Part shown: positions 51,016 through 63,479 of the stretch, one piece after another
How positions within the stretch are numbered: position 1 is the first letter of the stretch
Layout of the letters: each line of letters begins with the position of its first letter
Source: Ophiodon elongatus
Taxonomy: Eukaryota; Chordata; Actinopteri; Perciformes; Hexagrammidae
Length of the DNA: 64,000 nt
Assembly: GCA_016806645.1 (NCBI GenBank)
Contig: JACSYO010000694.1
Location: forward strand, 347,001-411,000
Direction: 5' to 3'
The notes under the pieces: model-generated
Databases searched by the model: none
Seen by the model: the letters and a program-made list of their open reading frames with translations, nothing else
Told to the model about the DNA's origin: nothing
Made by a program: the position numbers and the translations under genes

Positions 51016-51194
51016 TTATCAAGAACGCCAATATTGTACATATTTGGACCAGGAAGATGCCATGTCCAGTGAGCAGGCGAAGAAAGAGCGTCTCTAAGGG
51101 TTGACACATCTGGCGAAATTGCGATGGCCAGGAGGGAGAGTAAGCTTGTTTTAATCCGTTCTTCTGAGCCTGAATGAAGCCATTTACACTTATG

Positions 51195-51280
51195 CCAGGG
51201 GTCACTAACAGGCAGACCATGGTCCGGACCCAGACGCCGTTGTATCCGGACCCTGGACCTACCACCGATAGATAATTGAG
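51195..51280. mobile_element. hAT-like transposon end, tentative
   Basis: CCAGGGGTCACTAACAGGC followed by GGTCCGGACCCAG resembles the 5' terminus of hAT-type elements in vertebrates (CAGGGGTCAC...). No matching right terminus or 8-bp target duplication was found. It might instead be part of the retroelement that contains the GACCGCAG array. Confidence 0.35.
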
Positions 51281-52429
51281 ATTTTATACCATGACGGAGC
51301 GCTACCATTTTACCCGGAACATCTTTGAGCCTTGGCACTTGTACAGCAGTCCAGGAAATACACCATGCGTGGTCAACATTTTACATTATGCTACTCAGCT
51401 AATCAAATATGTGTATTCGTAATTAGCGTTGCAACTTCAATTAGATACACACTATAATTAATTGCAAATAAGTGAATATAAATATACTTAGTGAAATTAA
51501 AGAATAAAACCTACATAAATACCATACTCAATACCAGGAGGTATGTACTCTGTCTACTGTAAAAGCTATATCGGAACCTATGGACTAGAACTCAAGAACG
51601 ATACTTATCCCAAATTTAGTCAATGAAGTTATTCCCTATGCAACGCGGGCTGAACTCTATCCCCCAAACTCATGATGAATTACAGCTCAATACGTTCAAG
51701 CGCACAGCTGGAGGATAACATAACCGGATATTGTAATCCTGATAATCTGATTAAGGAGCGTTCGCTCAACGTGTCCCCTAAACAAATGTCTCCTAAGGAG
51801 ACGGAATAACCATTTTATATTTAACCAAGAAGCATTTACAGATGAATTGCTATTCTCCCCATACCTTCCTGTGAGCTATGATCTACAACCAGACGAGGAG
51901 GAATCACAACTTTTACTTCTGTAAATGTAATACCACAATTAAAAGATAACAGTTCTGTAAATCTTACTAGTATAATCCAGAAATTGTACTGAAAGTATAA
52001 AAGTACTAAACATTATGGTAACGAGAAACAAGTCATGTTTTGCCAGTCTCACACCTCCAACTTAGAGGCTCACGTTCCACAACTTTAGAGGCTTATGGCC
52101 CTATTTCTTATTTATTTTATTGACATCCTTACCCTGAAAGTACTCCATTTAACGTTGCAGTTAAATGCTTTAATTTGTTTAAGATGCACCTTTCCCGTTA
52201 TGCATTTATTTATTTTAATCTAAATGCATCCTTTATTTACTTGAAATGAGAAGAACATTTATTTATATTAAAGTATGTGTCACCATGCTTCCTCCAGTTC
52301 AATTGAACTGAATATTGTTGCGATATCTCAATCAAACTTCCTTATGGATAGTCAGTTGTTGACCACGTACCCGTTGATACAACTGCTAGGCTTCGTCAAC
52401 ATATGGACCAACTCACGTTGGATATTTGA
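51281..52429. other. Unassigned noncoding stretch
   Basis: AT-rich to mixed sequence. No coding domain, tRNA or defined repeat was recognised. The plus-strand frame at 52275-52595 (106 codons) has no known domain. Confidence 0.45.
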
Positions 52430-53170
52430 GAGATGTCACAACCAAACCGCGACCATTTGCGGGCTTATCCGCCTCAAGCGTCGGCACGATTACTTAATTT
52501 CGCCGCACGCACACCTTGCGCCGTCATCACTATGGCGAGGAGAAGCCAAGTTTAACTGCTGCTTAGTTATGTTTATTTCTCGGGCAACGCCATGACTGGA
52601 AGGAACACTCGTACTGATTGAATCGAGTAATGCATAGGAACTCCAGATGTGTGTCTGGGTCCATGGTTCCTCCTCTCAGAGGAAAGCCGAGGAGCAGAAC
52701 CAACTTTCAGCTTCAGCAGCGAGGAGCCTGAACCATCATGAGGAGCCTGAACCATCATGAGGAGCCTGAACCATCATGTGGAGCCTGAACCATCATGAGG
52801 AGCCTGAACCATCATGAGGAGCCTGAACCATCATGAGGAGCGTGTGTGACTGCAGGGTGGAGCTGACGGCGTAGTTTGCCTTAGAGGAACATGAGTTGCT
52901 GGTGGGGAAGAAGTACGGGACACGCCGTACTTCCTCTTCGACCGCGGAGCTCTGGATGAGCCCGATTCTTCCGGCCCGGTCACCGGCGAAGGATCACCTG
53001 ATCGCGGCTAACTGTTAGACTTACTAGCCGGCGGAGCTGGAGAGAGGGAGGCCTGATGGAATACCCACGCAATCTTCTAGCTGAGCCGAGGCTCTGGCTC
53101 CTGAGCGGCAGCCGCCGCGCTGGGTGAGTGCTGTTGAGACCTGACTCTTCCCGACGGATCGAAGTCAAAT
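52430..53170. promoter_or_regulatory. CpG-dense island, candidate promoter or first exon
   Basis: This is the densest CpG cluster in the window, strongest at about 52910-53165, where dozens of CpGs occur in a GC-rich stretch against an AT-rich background. A donor-like CGCTGG followed by GTGAGTG lies near 53124, so a noncoding first exon reading rightward is possible. A 9-bp hairpin GAAGTACGG/CCGTACTTC is at 52910-52933. No clear TATA box was seen inside and no downstream coding exon was found, so a host promoter and a CpG-rich mobile element are both open. Confidence 0.45.
52721..52840 (+). repeat. 19-bp minisatellite, six copies plus partial
   Basis: The unit GAGGAGCCTGAACCATCAT is repeated from 52721 to 52834, and a partial seventh copy follows. 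Copy 4 (52778-52796) starts GTGG instead of GAGG; the other complete copies are identical. The unit length is not divisible by three, so it does not encode a simple peptide repeat. Confidence 0.97.
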
Positions 53171-56100
53171 CCGATCTGGTTTCAGCTACACGAGATGTTT
53201 AATAGGCTGAGGAACATGAACTTGCATCTGTTTTGAGCTGAAATGACAACTGACAGCAGCAGAGAGGAGAACCTATTTAAAAGTTTGACAACAACAATGT
53301 GATTGGCTTAAGGAAACTGCGCAGCATCTGATGGGTTAATATAAAGTGCACGCCCCCCAATCAGCTGATGGAGTAATCACAGAGAGATTTAGAGACTGAG
53401 ATTATGAATGACAAAGAGTGTGGCATGTGTCTTCCTGACTGAACTTCTGCTTGAGCTACATTTAATTAGTGTATACCATTATTAACTAGAGTTTTTAAAA
53501 AGCTCTTTTTATGCTATCAAGACTTCACAGAGGAAAAATATAGCAGATGAAAGATGTCCAATATGAGAGAGTGTAATTAGAAATGTACTCTGGGTCATCT
53601 AGGATAATTGTTGTAAAGTGCTGTTTTGTGAACATGCCAAGCTATCACAATGAATACCACACGCTTGCGTGGGGCATGTCAAACAGCACCTCTGCTGATT
53701 TGTATTTAACAACTACTTAGTCCTTTTTCATTGGTAGTACAATCAGAAGCGTGTCACTGTGCCTATCTTTGTTTGTGTTGGCTATCTGCTTAATGTTTCT
53801 CGAGTAAATGACAAATTAATTTTTATTTGAAGGTCAATTTTCATTTCATTACTTGAATTGCTGATCTATTCACAGCATTAATTGGACTCCACTGTACCGT
53901 ACCTCTTCTCTGTATTACAACAACTTCAGCATCAGTACCCTTTCACACCTTCACAATAACTGAAGTCATACACTCAAAGAGAAAAAACTAACATGTAACG
54001 TAAGTGGTGTTGATGTGTCTAATGGTAATAACTTAATGTGTCTACATGCACACATGAATGTGTAAAGGTGAAAGAAAAGGTGTAAATAATTAAATTAATG
54101 ATGGCTGAAGTACGGTTAGCTGTTTCAGTGTCTCAACATTGTTAATGTGATAAGTAATACCTGTGCTTTGCCCACTTTGACAAGGCAAAATATCTGCTGT
54201 GAAAAAGAGCTATACGATATATCCAAAGGCCTATAAAATATATTTATAAACAGATGGCAACGAAATCTTACATGATATTGCTGTATATTACCGCCACCTT
54301 GAGGAAATGTTTATGTGGGTGTGTTATTCACCTGGTGCAGACGGTACATTATCACCCGCTGAGAGACAAACCAATAAAATAAAGAGTACTAAAAGCAAGG
54401 AAGACATGCTTCCATTAAAAAAAGGAAAAGGTCCACTCAGGTCAGCTATTCATATTTTTATTTGTAGAACATAAGCTTTTTCAACAGCAGACATTTAGAC
54501 TTGATGAAAACCACAGGCACATTGAATAACGATGACTGTTCTGTGACATAAGTTGTCCCAGTTGAAATGTCTGCTGTGAAGAAGGTCTTCTGGATCAAGT
54601 CTTTGCCATCAGATCACTGTCCAGGAGCTGTGCAGTATGTTCAGGCAAATGTGAAACTTTACTGAAAGTCTATAATATTAGAAGCGTATATGGCTTGGAC
54701 ATGGGCTTTAGCTCATTATTTTTAATCAGCCCCAGCTGGCTTTAGATAAGGCGGCTCTGTGTCAACACCCATTTGGACCTGTCGATAACATTTAGCGCCA
54801 CCTCCCAAAAATAAAAAAAAACAACAGATCAATGGGAGAAAAGTGCACTGTGTGCATTTATAGCTGCATTGTGGCACAGTGACCCAACCTCCTCAGCACA
54901 TCACTGCTAGCATGCAGAGAAAAGATGTCTGCACCCTGATTAGGGAAACCCGGGGCTGTAGTGTGCAGACGGATAAACGCACAGATATACACTCATTAAT
55001 CCTCAGTCACGGACTGGGGTGATGCTGAGAAGGCATGCCCACACAAACGGGTGTGTATCCACAGACACACAACTTATACACATGCACACACACAAGGCTA
55101 TATGTTCTTCCTATACGGTTTTGCCGTTTTTCTCCCACGTGTGAATACGGACGTCACCATATTTACTCCCACCCACACACATGGTGAGAATGAGAATGAG
55201 TGAAATTGCCAATTAAATAAACCGTGCTAGAACAACAGCGACACTGTCGTTCTTTTGCAGGTGAGGGATCCTCCCACACACCCAATAAAAATTACAATTA
55301 AACCCCACTTAAAGGAGAACATGACCTGCTGTTGCTGACACTTTCCCCATATGCTCAGCATTTGTATCATGAGCAAGGAATTCTATCTATCAGAGTAAAT
55401 GACAGCACATTATAAAGTATTTCAGAACAAAGCATTTACGCTGTTGTTGCTGTATCTTCAAATAGAGACTGCTTACAGTATAGTTATTTCTAGACCTGTG
55501 TTAGCATTTGGCAACAGATCTCAAAGGCTACAACTTAATTAAGGCAGTGGCCCCAAATAATGAGAGAGGTTGTTTAATATAGACTGGGGCTAATTGGTGG
55601 TAATGAGAGCTACCAGCCCCAAAAGACACACAAAATAAAAGGAACCACATTTGCATGCTTTCCCCAGCTCCTTCCCAACACTTTCCATTTTAGGAAAGTC
55701 AACTTTGATTTTCTTTCCACTTTAGGCTCGGAGGCATTAGTTTATTTTTAAGCATGCTCACCTTCCTGTGAGCAATTAATCTAAAACCAGATTTGGGGGC
55801 TTGTATGCTGATGTGGTTTTGGTGCTATGGGGAATTAAGTTCTTGACACTTGTCTTTTGTTTATTGTCTAGCATCTCAGTAAATAGATGTATGCTTTGGA
55901 AATACAGCATACAAAAGCTTTCATCAGCTACCTGTGTGTCATAAATCAACTTAGACAGCGGATAAATTAACATAACTGCATAATATTTGCACTTTCCATC
56001 ATGTTACTGTTTTTTTATGAATCTGATTAATTTATTATGAGTCATGGTGATATGCAATGATACAGCAACAAAGTTTGTTAGCCTAACTTTAAGTTGATTT

Positions 56101-58161
56101 TTACATGTGTTACATGTGTTTCTGTTTTTTATTTAAAACTGAAGCATTAGCTTTACTAGGTTCTGGGCCAGGCTTAGTTGATGAGTGAAAGTACACATAC
56201 ACAAACTCAGAAATTCTGTGTTTACTTAACAGGAGCAGGAGTGCTGCTTCAAATGTTTTTATTTGGACAGGTAAGAGTAGGATAGGGTAGATGGACAAGG
56301 TTTAGATCTTTTATTATTCTTTATTTAAAATCAGGTACACCTTGTTACAATTCTGATTCTTCTATAGGTTGTATTTATTTATTTGATTTGAGCTGCATGC
56401 CCAAGCCCTTTTGCCTTTGTAGTTAGTTCCTAGGACCCAGGACCAATCTATACAATAAATAACTTTATGTAACAAAATACATATATTTTATCCCTGGAGT
56501 GCCGTGCTGTAACACATGATGGAGCACATAATTGCAAGGGCGGTGGTGTGTGTGTGCAACTGTCTTTGCATTGGGGTGAGAGATATGGAAGCCTGAATAT
56601 ATGAATAATTTTGTGTGTATTTGTGCTTTTGATAAGAAGGGAATACTTAGTGAAGAAATAGTTAGTTGGTATGTTGAAATTTGCATCAAAATGAAGTGCT
56701 TACGGTCAGTAACTAAACTGTTTCCAAAAAAACAAAATAATGCACAGACACAAGCAGACTTGATCCAACGGGTTTCAAGTACTATTGTAAACATTTTATC
56801 TTGAATGCCGTTGTTTAATTTTTAAGGTATAGTTTTATTTTTTAAATTGATGCTATTATTTCCTATTCATGAATTTAATAGGAATATATGTGTCGTTAAA
56901 TTTTACAATGATATGCAATTTAGGGGAAACAGACCCATATTGATTGTATATAAGGCACACACTATTACAAACACATATATGAAGATCCAAATGATACTCA
57001 GCATTATCTGTGGAAATGTTGCTGTTATTTGACACAGTAGGCACAATAATACACATTTACACAAATGTCCCCTAACCACCCCCCCAGCCGCACACAACAG
57101 TCTCTCTCTCTCTCTCCTCACACCCACACAACAAAATATGCTGCAGCAAGAAGGAGTGATACAGGGAATAGCATTATTCTCACTCTGCTTCCTCCCTCTC
57201 TTCCCTGCTTAAACACTCAGCTGGATCTTTCTCTGTATTTTTTACTTTTGCTCTCTCCCTTAGCTGCAAAGGCATTATTCTCTTGTTGTTTATCCTCCCA
57301 CCTCCTGCTACTGGCTGTGGGTATTTGCCTTTTGAAACTGTCTCCCATTCTGTCTGGACTCTCTCCCTTTGTCTTACGTCTGAACTCTTCCACTGTTTCA
57401 AGACTTTCTGACTTTATTTCATTGACTCTCTCTAAACGTCTTTCTCAGGGTTTATTTACTGACCAATGCGTAGCTTAATCGTCTCTTAACCAATCAGTAA
57501 AGCCTGCAATGGGCAGAAATAAAATTATATTTTATGGGCAAAGAGAATGAAAATTAGTTTTAGGTTCATTCTGGTGCATTCATGCAAATATAGCTTCGTT
57601 CATATCCTTCTTGCATATGGGAGCAAAAATGCTGACATCAAACAGTGAAAGAAGCCACATTTTTGGTATAACTTCTACAACATCAATCATGAGATATGCA
57701 GGGTAACAGGAGGAGCATGCTAGAGCTGTAGCTAGAGAGAGTGTTGAGTGACTTCAGAGCAGGTCAGCTCTGCCTGGTTAGTGACAGATGAACTTTGTGT
57801 TGCAGTTTGCCTGTGGTCGCTCTGTCTTTGAAAACAGAGTTAAAACAATAAAAGCAGAGCAGGCCAGCTGTGCATCTAGAGGCACTGTGATGTGAATAAT
57901 TCAGTGTGTGGGACACTTGGCCACTTTTAATGTTGCTGTGGATGTACCGTAGGAAATAAAGTGCGGCGACAGGAAGAGCACATATGTACAACAAATATAC
58001 ATTCAAAAACACACATCACATCCAACTCACAGTACAGGTCAGATCAGATTTCTTTTTTTTAAAGAAAAATCTCACTTATTTGATATTTTACATGTGCTGT
58101 TCACAACCAGCATCGCAACCCTAAATGAGGGAATAGGTTTTGGAAGAATGACTTTCATTCC
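53171..58161. other. Unassigned stretch, possible conserved noncoding DNA
   Basis: No gene was recognised in about 5 kb. The interval 55530-55620 contains paired TAAT cores (GGGGCTAATTGGTGGTAATG) and could be homeodomain-bound regulatory DNA. A C-rich patch at 57067-57090 and a TC run at 57101-57117 are low-complexity. The 137-codon frame at 57065-57478 is low-complexity Leu/Ser and is not called. Confidence 0.4.
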
Positions 58162-58190
58162 TCAAGTAGAGTCCCTGAGACTCTACTTGA
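58162..58190. repeat. Perfect hairpin, 12-bp arms
   Basis: TCAAGTAGAGTC (58162-58173) pairs with GACTCTACTTGA (58179-58190) around a 5-base loop. The right arm is followed by a further CTCTATGACA echo. No T run follows, so no terminator role is suggested. Confidence 0.93.
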
Positions 58191-59059
58191 CTCTATGACA
58201 AGGAGCACTGAAGCTTTTCTGGCAGTTTGTGATGCTTAAACGCCTTAATGTTATACTTAATGCTGTTCTTTTAATCTGTCATCCATCTGTATTTGTCCTG
58301 TTTGTCAAATTTTGCCCTGCAGCCGTGGGAGTCAGATCCAACACTGCTGCTTCGGCAGGGGAAAGAGCCAACTCCTGTTGCAAGAAGCAAAAACATTCTA
58401 AAAACAGAGAGAGTTGCCAAAAAGGATACGTGGACAAAATACTTGTTTGTACGAAACGGTTCAAGGACTGTGTGTTTTAAAGAATAAAAGGATCAAGATG
58501 ATAGCAATAGATGACGCACCTACTGAGGCATGAAGGTGAAGTTATAAAATTACCACTGACTATTAACTTTTTTTTTTTTCTTTTTTTTTAACCTATTGTA
58601 TATGTTTGCTTTACAGACATTTCCCCCAGTGCCCACATCAGTATTGATTCGTGTTAGCAGTAGGGCTTTCTTTTTTTTTTCAACTAAAGATTTGTCAGTA
58701 TCCTTTTCAGAGAATACACAAGACAAAGAGTCTGCAGCCAAGCCATAGCAGCTCTGTGAGGCAGTATACGATAGCATGTCAACATGCTCCCAACTACAAT
58801 GCTAACATACTGATGCTAAGCAAGTATAATGTTCACCATGGTTACCATTGTACTTAGGCATGTTACCATGCTAATATGTGCTAGATAGCCATAAATACAC
58901 AGCTAAAGCAGGATATACATACATTTTTTTTAAAACACCATTTGCAGTGTAAGCACTGCTTGAACCACTTTTTTTTAAAACATATTTTTATAACTTAAAG
59001 AGACATTAATAGATACACAATGTTCGCTACGACCTGAGATACAACTCAATAACAGAGAG
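58191..59059. other. Unassigned noncoding stretch
   Basis: Poly-T tracts lie at about 58567-58589 and 58670-58680. No gene was recognised. Confidence 0.5.
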
Positions 59060-59400
59060 ATCAAAAACTGGAGCAGTGAAGTTACAACCTTGATCGTTCT
59101 TTTTGAAAGGCTCTTGAAGAGAAACAAGTGAACTCGATTCGCAAGCGGCAGTGAATCCCAAATCCTGCTTCTGAATGGTGCATCCGCAGTTGTGCATCAG
59201 AGCCTTAGTTAACTTCAGAGAGCCGCCGCTCCTGACTCTCGTTCAGCGCGACTCTTGTTCAGCGTGCACCCCCTGAGCCAAAGAATGAGTCGGTTATGAG
59301 CACACACTCACTGAGCCAAAGAACAAGTCACTCATGAGCATGCACCTACTGAGCGGAAAGAAGAATGAGTGAGCGACACCGAAAACACACTCGGCTAACA
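59060..59400. repeat. CpG-richer patch with 38-bp tandem repeat
   Basis: The unit beginning CTGAGCCAAAGAA is present at 59273-59310 and 59311-59348, with a diverged partial third copy from 59349. Upstream, GTTCAGCG occurs twice (GTTCAGCGCG and GTTCAGCGTG). The patch with CTCGATTCGCAAGCG resembles the edge of a multi-copy fish element, but no terminal repeats were found. Confidence 0.65.
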
Positions 59401-60153
59401 ATAGCCGATTCAGACTGAAGCTGGGGAAGCCACGGTATTTAATATGATACTAAGGGAGGAGTTGTAAAGGTCAGGGAAGGTCTTAAACAACTCATAAGGA
59501 GCATGTGGAATATAATTTTCCCCAGCATCAAAGTTGTTTTTAAGATCACTCTTTAGCCAGGCTAGTGGACATTGCTTTGAGGGATGTGGCAAAGAATTGC
59601 TTAGTTTCTCCCAATATATCATGATATGTAGCCTATTTAATGAATATCAGCCGATTGATAATACTGTTATAAAAATGTGAAAGCAACTAACGTGCTTCTA
59701 TTTAATCACCTTAGTGCGCGTGAATAAATCCCCATGTAGACTAAGTTGCTGAACCATCCGAGCAGCATCTTGGCGATAGCCTCAGGAAGGCTAAATAACA
59801 TAAGGCTACTGTTTCAAAATTAAGGAATACACTTATTAGTCAGAGCACTCACAAAAGAGTGAATAAAGAATCAGCTGTCAAATCAGCAGAGGGAGGCATA
59901 GAAGAAAGAAGTGTAATTTGCAGCATGCGTCACTCTCTCTTTCATCGACTGTCCTTTCGCCTCCCTGTTGTTTCCCTTCTGTCTTCTGTCTGTGGATTGC
60001 TACAATAGGAGGAAATGGAATTGGGGCCTAAAGTTCTGTTTAAAAAACACCAAAAAACAAGCAAGTCTTGGGAACCGAAGGGTGGCCAGTTCAAATCAGT
60101 ACCCAGAACTGTTGAAACCTGGCTCTGTATTCTCTCCACTAATTCAGGTCTAT

Positions 60154-60156
<3 letters not shown>
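59401..60156. other. Unassigned noncoding stretch
   Basis: No gene or named repeat was recognised. Confidence 0.5.

Positions 60157-60210
<54 letters not shown>
60157..60210. repeat. (GT)n microsatellite
   Basis: About 27 perfect GT units. Confidence 0.97.
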
Positions 60211-60213
<3 letters not shown>

Positions 60214-61609
60214 TGCATTTTGAGCCATGTATATAATGAATAATGTCAATGAACAACAACAACAGAGGTTAACATTTTAATCCCCAACAAGGAATTAATA
60301 AACGATTTCTTCTAAAAGGCCGGATACTTAAACACGCCTTTTACTTCAATTTACATCAGAGCAACACATTATTTCCCTTCAAAGCCCCTTTATTGCTGAC
60401 ACCATTGATTATCTGCTTAATTCAATACATGGCAGCTGTAGGAAAAAAACACAAGGCCAGGAATAAATTGAAGACATTGAGTGTTTAGATATTTATTTCA
60501 GTTCCCCAGACACTATTTTAATGGCATAGTACAATAAAAAGAGACAATTATAGTAGGCTATTAATATGGACATTGTAGCTTTACAATTTGTATTGTAGAT
60601 GGTACAACTGTGCTCACCAGCTAGTGGGTGAAATAGTAACGCAAATGGCTAACGGTATTGTATGTTCTATTCGTCCGGTTCGGGAAATTGATAGAATTCA
60701 TTAAAATGGTCATTAATAAAATGTAGAAAGTGATAAAGTTAAATAAAATCAATATTGCACAGTCTGTCTAAACCAAGTGAAAAAAGGTTTTTTATATCCC
60801 AATAGATTATTCTGAAGTGTTCATCGTTGTGCATTTACTTCTTGATCAGCTAATTCAAGAGGTAATTCACAAGACTATTAAAGGGGCAAAAATACAGCAA
60901 GGTCCAAGTCTGGGGAGATTATTATCTGCCAAGATTGGCAAGAGGCTGATGTTAGCTTTAATAGTAAGGTCAGAGGAAAATAAAACTGAGCCAGAATGAC
61001 TCTAAGATGCTTATGACAAATTCTCATGCTATTCCAACACATTCCCAAGCCCTGTCAGTGCCACTACCACAGAACCTAGGAGGCCTGTGAAGTCTAGGTG
61101 AACCAAATATAGTTGTTTATACATCAATAATGCTGTACACCTGCACATTTGATAATTGCCACTGCTAGCTATATAGTACAACAGGTTGAGTTTTGCCCCA
61201 GTCGTAGTTGGCTTGGGAGACCAACAAGCCGGTACATATTACTGGCATGTTGTCGACCTCGGAACACCAAACCTTGTGCAACCAAATACTCCAAGATGTA
61301 GTAAATAATCCTCATATCCTTGACGCAACAAAATACATCTTCTGTAGCAAAGGCGCACATCTGTTTGATTTTAATGTAAAAAAAAAAAATAATAATTCTG
61401 ACAACAGGTGTTACTCATTTTCTGTACCTCATACACAGGGCATGAAATGCCTTTTTTCACCGTTTTGATAATAATAAAACTGAAATACAAAGATGGTAAA
61501 TGTTAAATGGACATTTGTTTAGTACCTTCATAGTCTTCTGACACTACATTTCAATAATAACCCATTCACACACACACATGTATACACTACCAGGCAAGGG
61601 GCCACCTGC
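60211..61609. other. Unassigned noncoding stretch
   Basis: No gene was recognised. Repeat-free sequence with TAAT cores at 60390-60440 (ATTGATTATCTGCTTAATTC) could be regulatory, but this is inference. Poly-A is at 61378-61389. Confidence 0.4.
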
Positions 61610-62095
61610 TGTCATGTTTTGTCCTCAGTTGTGTTTTTCTTATTTCATCATTTGTCTGTTTCCTGTTTTTATTTTTGTGTTACTTACCTCTCCTCTCGTT
61701 TCAAGTCACTTCACTTCCTGCCTTTGTGCATTTTCCCGCCACTGTGATTGCTTGCCCAGTCCCTGATTAATCCCACCTATGTCTTATCACCTACACCTCC
61801 CCAATGTATTTAAACCCTGTGTTCTCCTGTCTCTGTGCCAGTTCGTCTTCATCGTCTGTGTCAAGCGGTCCAGTGAGTTCCTAGTCTTCATGTTCCTGGT
61901 TTTTTATGATCTCTGCCTGTTTTTCTTTGATCACATTTTTGCCTGATTTGTTTGCCTGTTCTGGCTGCCTACCCGTGTACTGAACCTCTGCTGTTAAGTA
62001 AAGACTGTTTTACCTACATCTTGTCCTGTCGTGCAATTGAGTCCTGCTGTTTCCCCCTGTGGTTCACCAGTAACTCCTGCCTATTACAACTCTTA
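61610..62095 (+). mobile_element. Gypsy-type LTR, right end eroded
   Basis: Starts TGTCATG. It has the CAGTCCCTGATTAATCCCACC promoter-side wording, shown here only as a short motif, a TATTTAAA box near 61808, GTTAAGTAAAGACTG near 61995 and AATTGAGTCCTGCTG near 62036. Motif order and wording match the LTR at 37626, so the two belong to one broad family. The TGACA terminus is not found, and the right edge blends into the SINE that begins near 62098. Confidence 0.65.
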
Positions 62096-62097
62096 AT

Positions 62098-62275
62098 TAA
62101 TTCAAATGCACACACATTCAAACATCGATCGCACAGCTTTTGCAAGCAATTTTGGGGTTTACTATCTTGCCCAAGGACACTTTGACATGCGGACTGGAGG
62201 AGCCAGTCAAAACGCCTTTCTTCCGGTTGAAGGCGAACTGCTCTATTTCTGAGCCACAGCTGCCGAAGATGAGAC
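62098..62275 (-). mobile_element. tRNA-derived SINE, minus strand
   Basis: Read on the minus strand it begins GGCAGCTGTGGCTCAG, an A-box-like tRNA head. The B-box region that should follow is eroded. Next come GGCTCCTCCAGTCCGCATGT and AGTGTCCTTGGGCAAGATA, then a tail rich in GTGTG and AATTAATT. This order is that of a SINE common in percomorph genomes. The copy is diverged and lies against the right edge of the neighbouring LTR. Confidence 0.8.
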
Positions 62276-63479
62276 AAAAGATTTTCAAACTTTTTATAGA
62301 CCCTTAGCAGATCAGCTGCTGTGAAGTGTGTGAAACATATTGTACTGTTTAGGTTGAAGTAATCTTTTCTTGTTCATTTTTACTAGTCTTCAAATATTCA
62401 TTAATTCCTCATTAATTAATGATAATTAATTTGAACTTGTTGGTCTTTTGGATCTTCACATGTGGACTCACTCAGCAGAACATGTAAGGTGACTCTTTGA
62501 CTTTTTCATTCCCAGGGGCGTGTTACCTTTTATCCTGTTCGGTGACACATAATTCCAAGGGATCAATAACTTCTCAAGCAAGGACACAATATCTCATTAA
62601 TAATGTAACATAGCAATTACAAACGTGTTGGTAATTAGTATAAATCCCCATAGAATATGGAAGTAGGACACATACCAATCCTTTGTCATTGACCAAGGCC
62701 TGAAGTATGATTGCTATTCACAAGGGACAATTCCATCGCAACACATCTTCTTTAGTACAGAATGAAGCTTCCCTGTTGTTAAAACAGAATATACTAAACT
62801 ATAATAGACTATAATAAAAGATGACTGTACTATATAATAGGAGGGAGTCTTACTTTGATGTTTTAAGTACTCAAAAAAATCAAAGAAAGAAACCCTGTAC
62901 ATGCAAAAAATAGTAGCCGTCCCAAGATTGGACTGATGCAGGAATCTTATGTAATTATCTTTTCTGCTGAACAGGCCACAAGTTTCCGTGGACAAATGTC
63001 CAGCTTGGAAAGCAAGAAGTGTCTAATTTGGGTTTGGTAAATGTCAGCCTATGAGAAGTATTAGTAGGCTATGTGGATAGTATAAACCTGAAATAGATTT
63101 GTTGTTTTGTTTACTATTGTGAATAATATATTCTGAAAAGTTGACAAGCAGTATGGTTTTGATATATGACTTAATCTGTGTTATATAAACCACTAAGCCA
63201 CTAATAGAGGCTGAACAGTTTTCTAATCACTTGATTAAGAGAGCTGGGAGGAGATGGAAGTAAACACAAAGCTCGATGAAAACAACAACACCACCACCAC
63301 CACACACTTTTCTGATTTCATCTTGCCTGTTTCTGTCTTTTCATATCTCCCCTTCAAAGGTGTCTTAATGTCTTTTTTAGATTCTTGTGTTTTGAATGTC
63401 ATTTTCTCGGTTTCTCCCATTTTGTTAAAAAGAGCTACACTACCTTGTGTTTATAACAAAGGTTACAATATTTTAACCC
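62276..63479. other. Unassigned noncoding stretch
   Basis: No gene was recognised. A short (AAC)n/(ACC)n run lies at 63280-63306. Confidence 0.5.

Noticed and set aside
52721..52840. CRISPR array
   Set aside because: The repeats are directly adjacent with no spacers, and the window is a vertebrate genome. It is a minisatellite.
57065..57478. 137-codon plus-strand frame as a gene
   Set aside because: Low-complexity Leu/Ser/Pro sequence from pyrimidine-rich DNA, with no domain or splice context.
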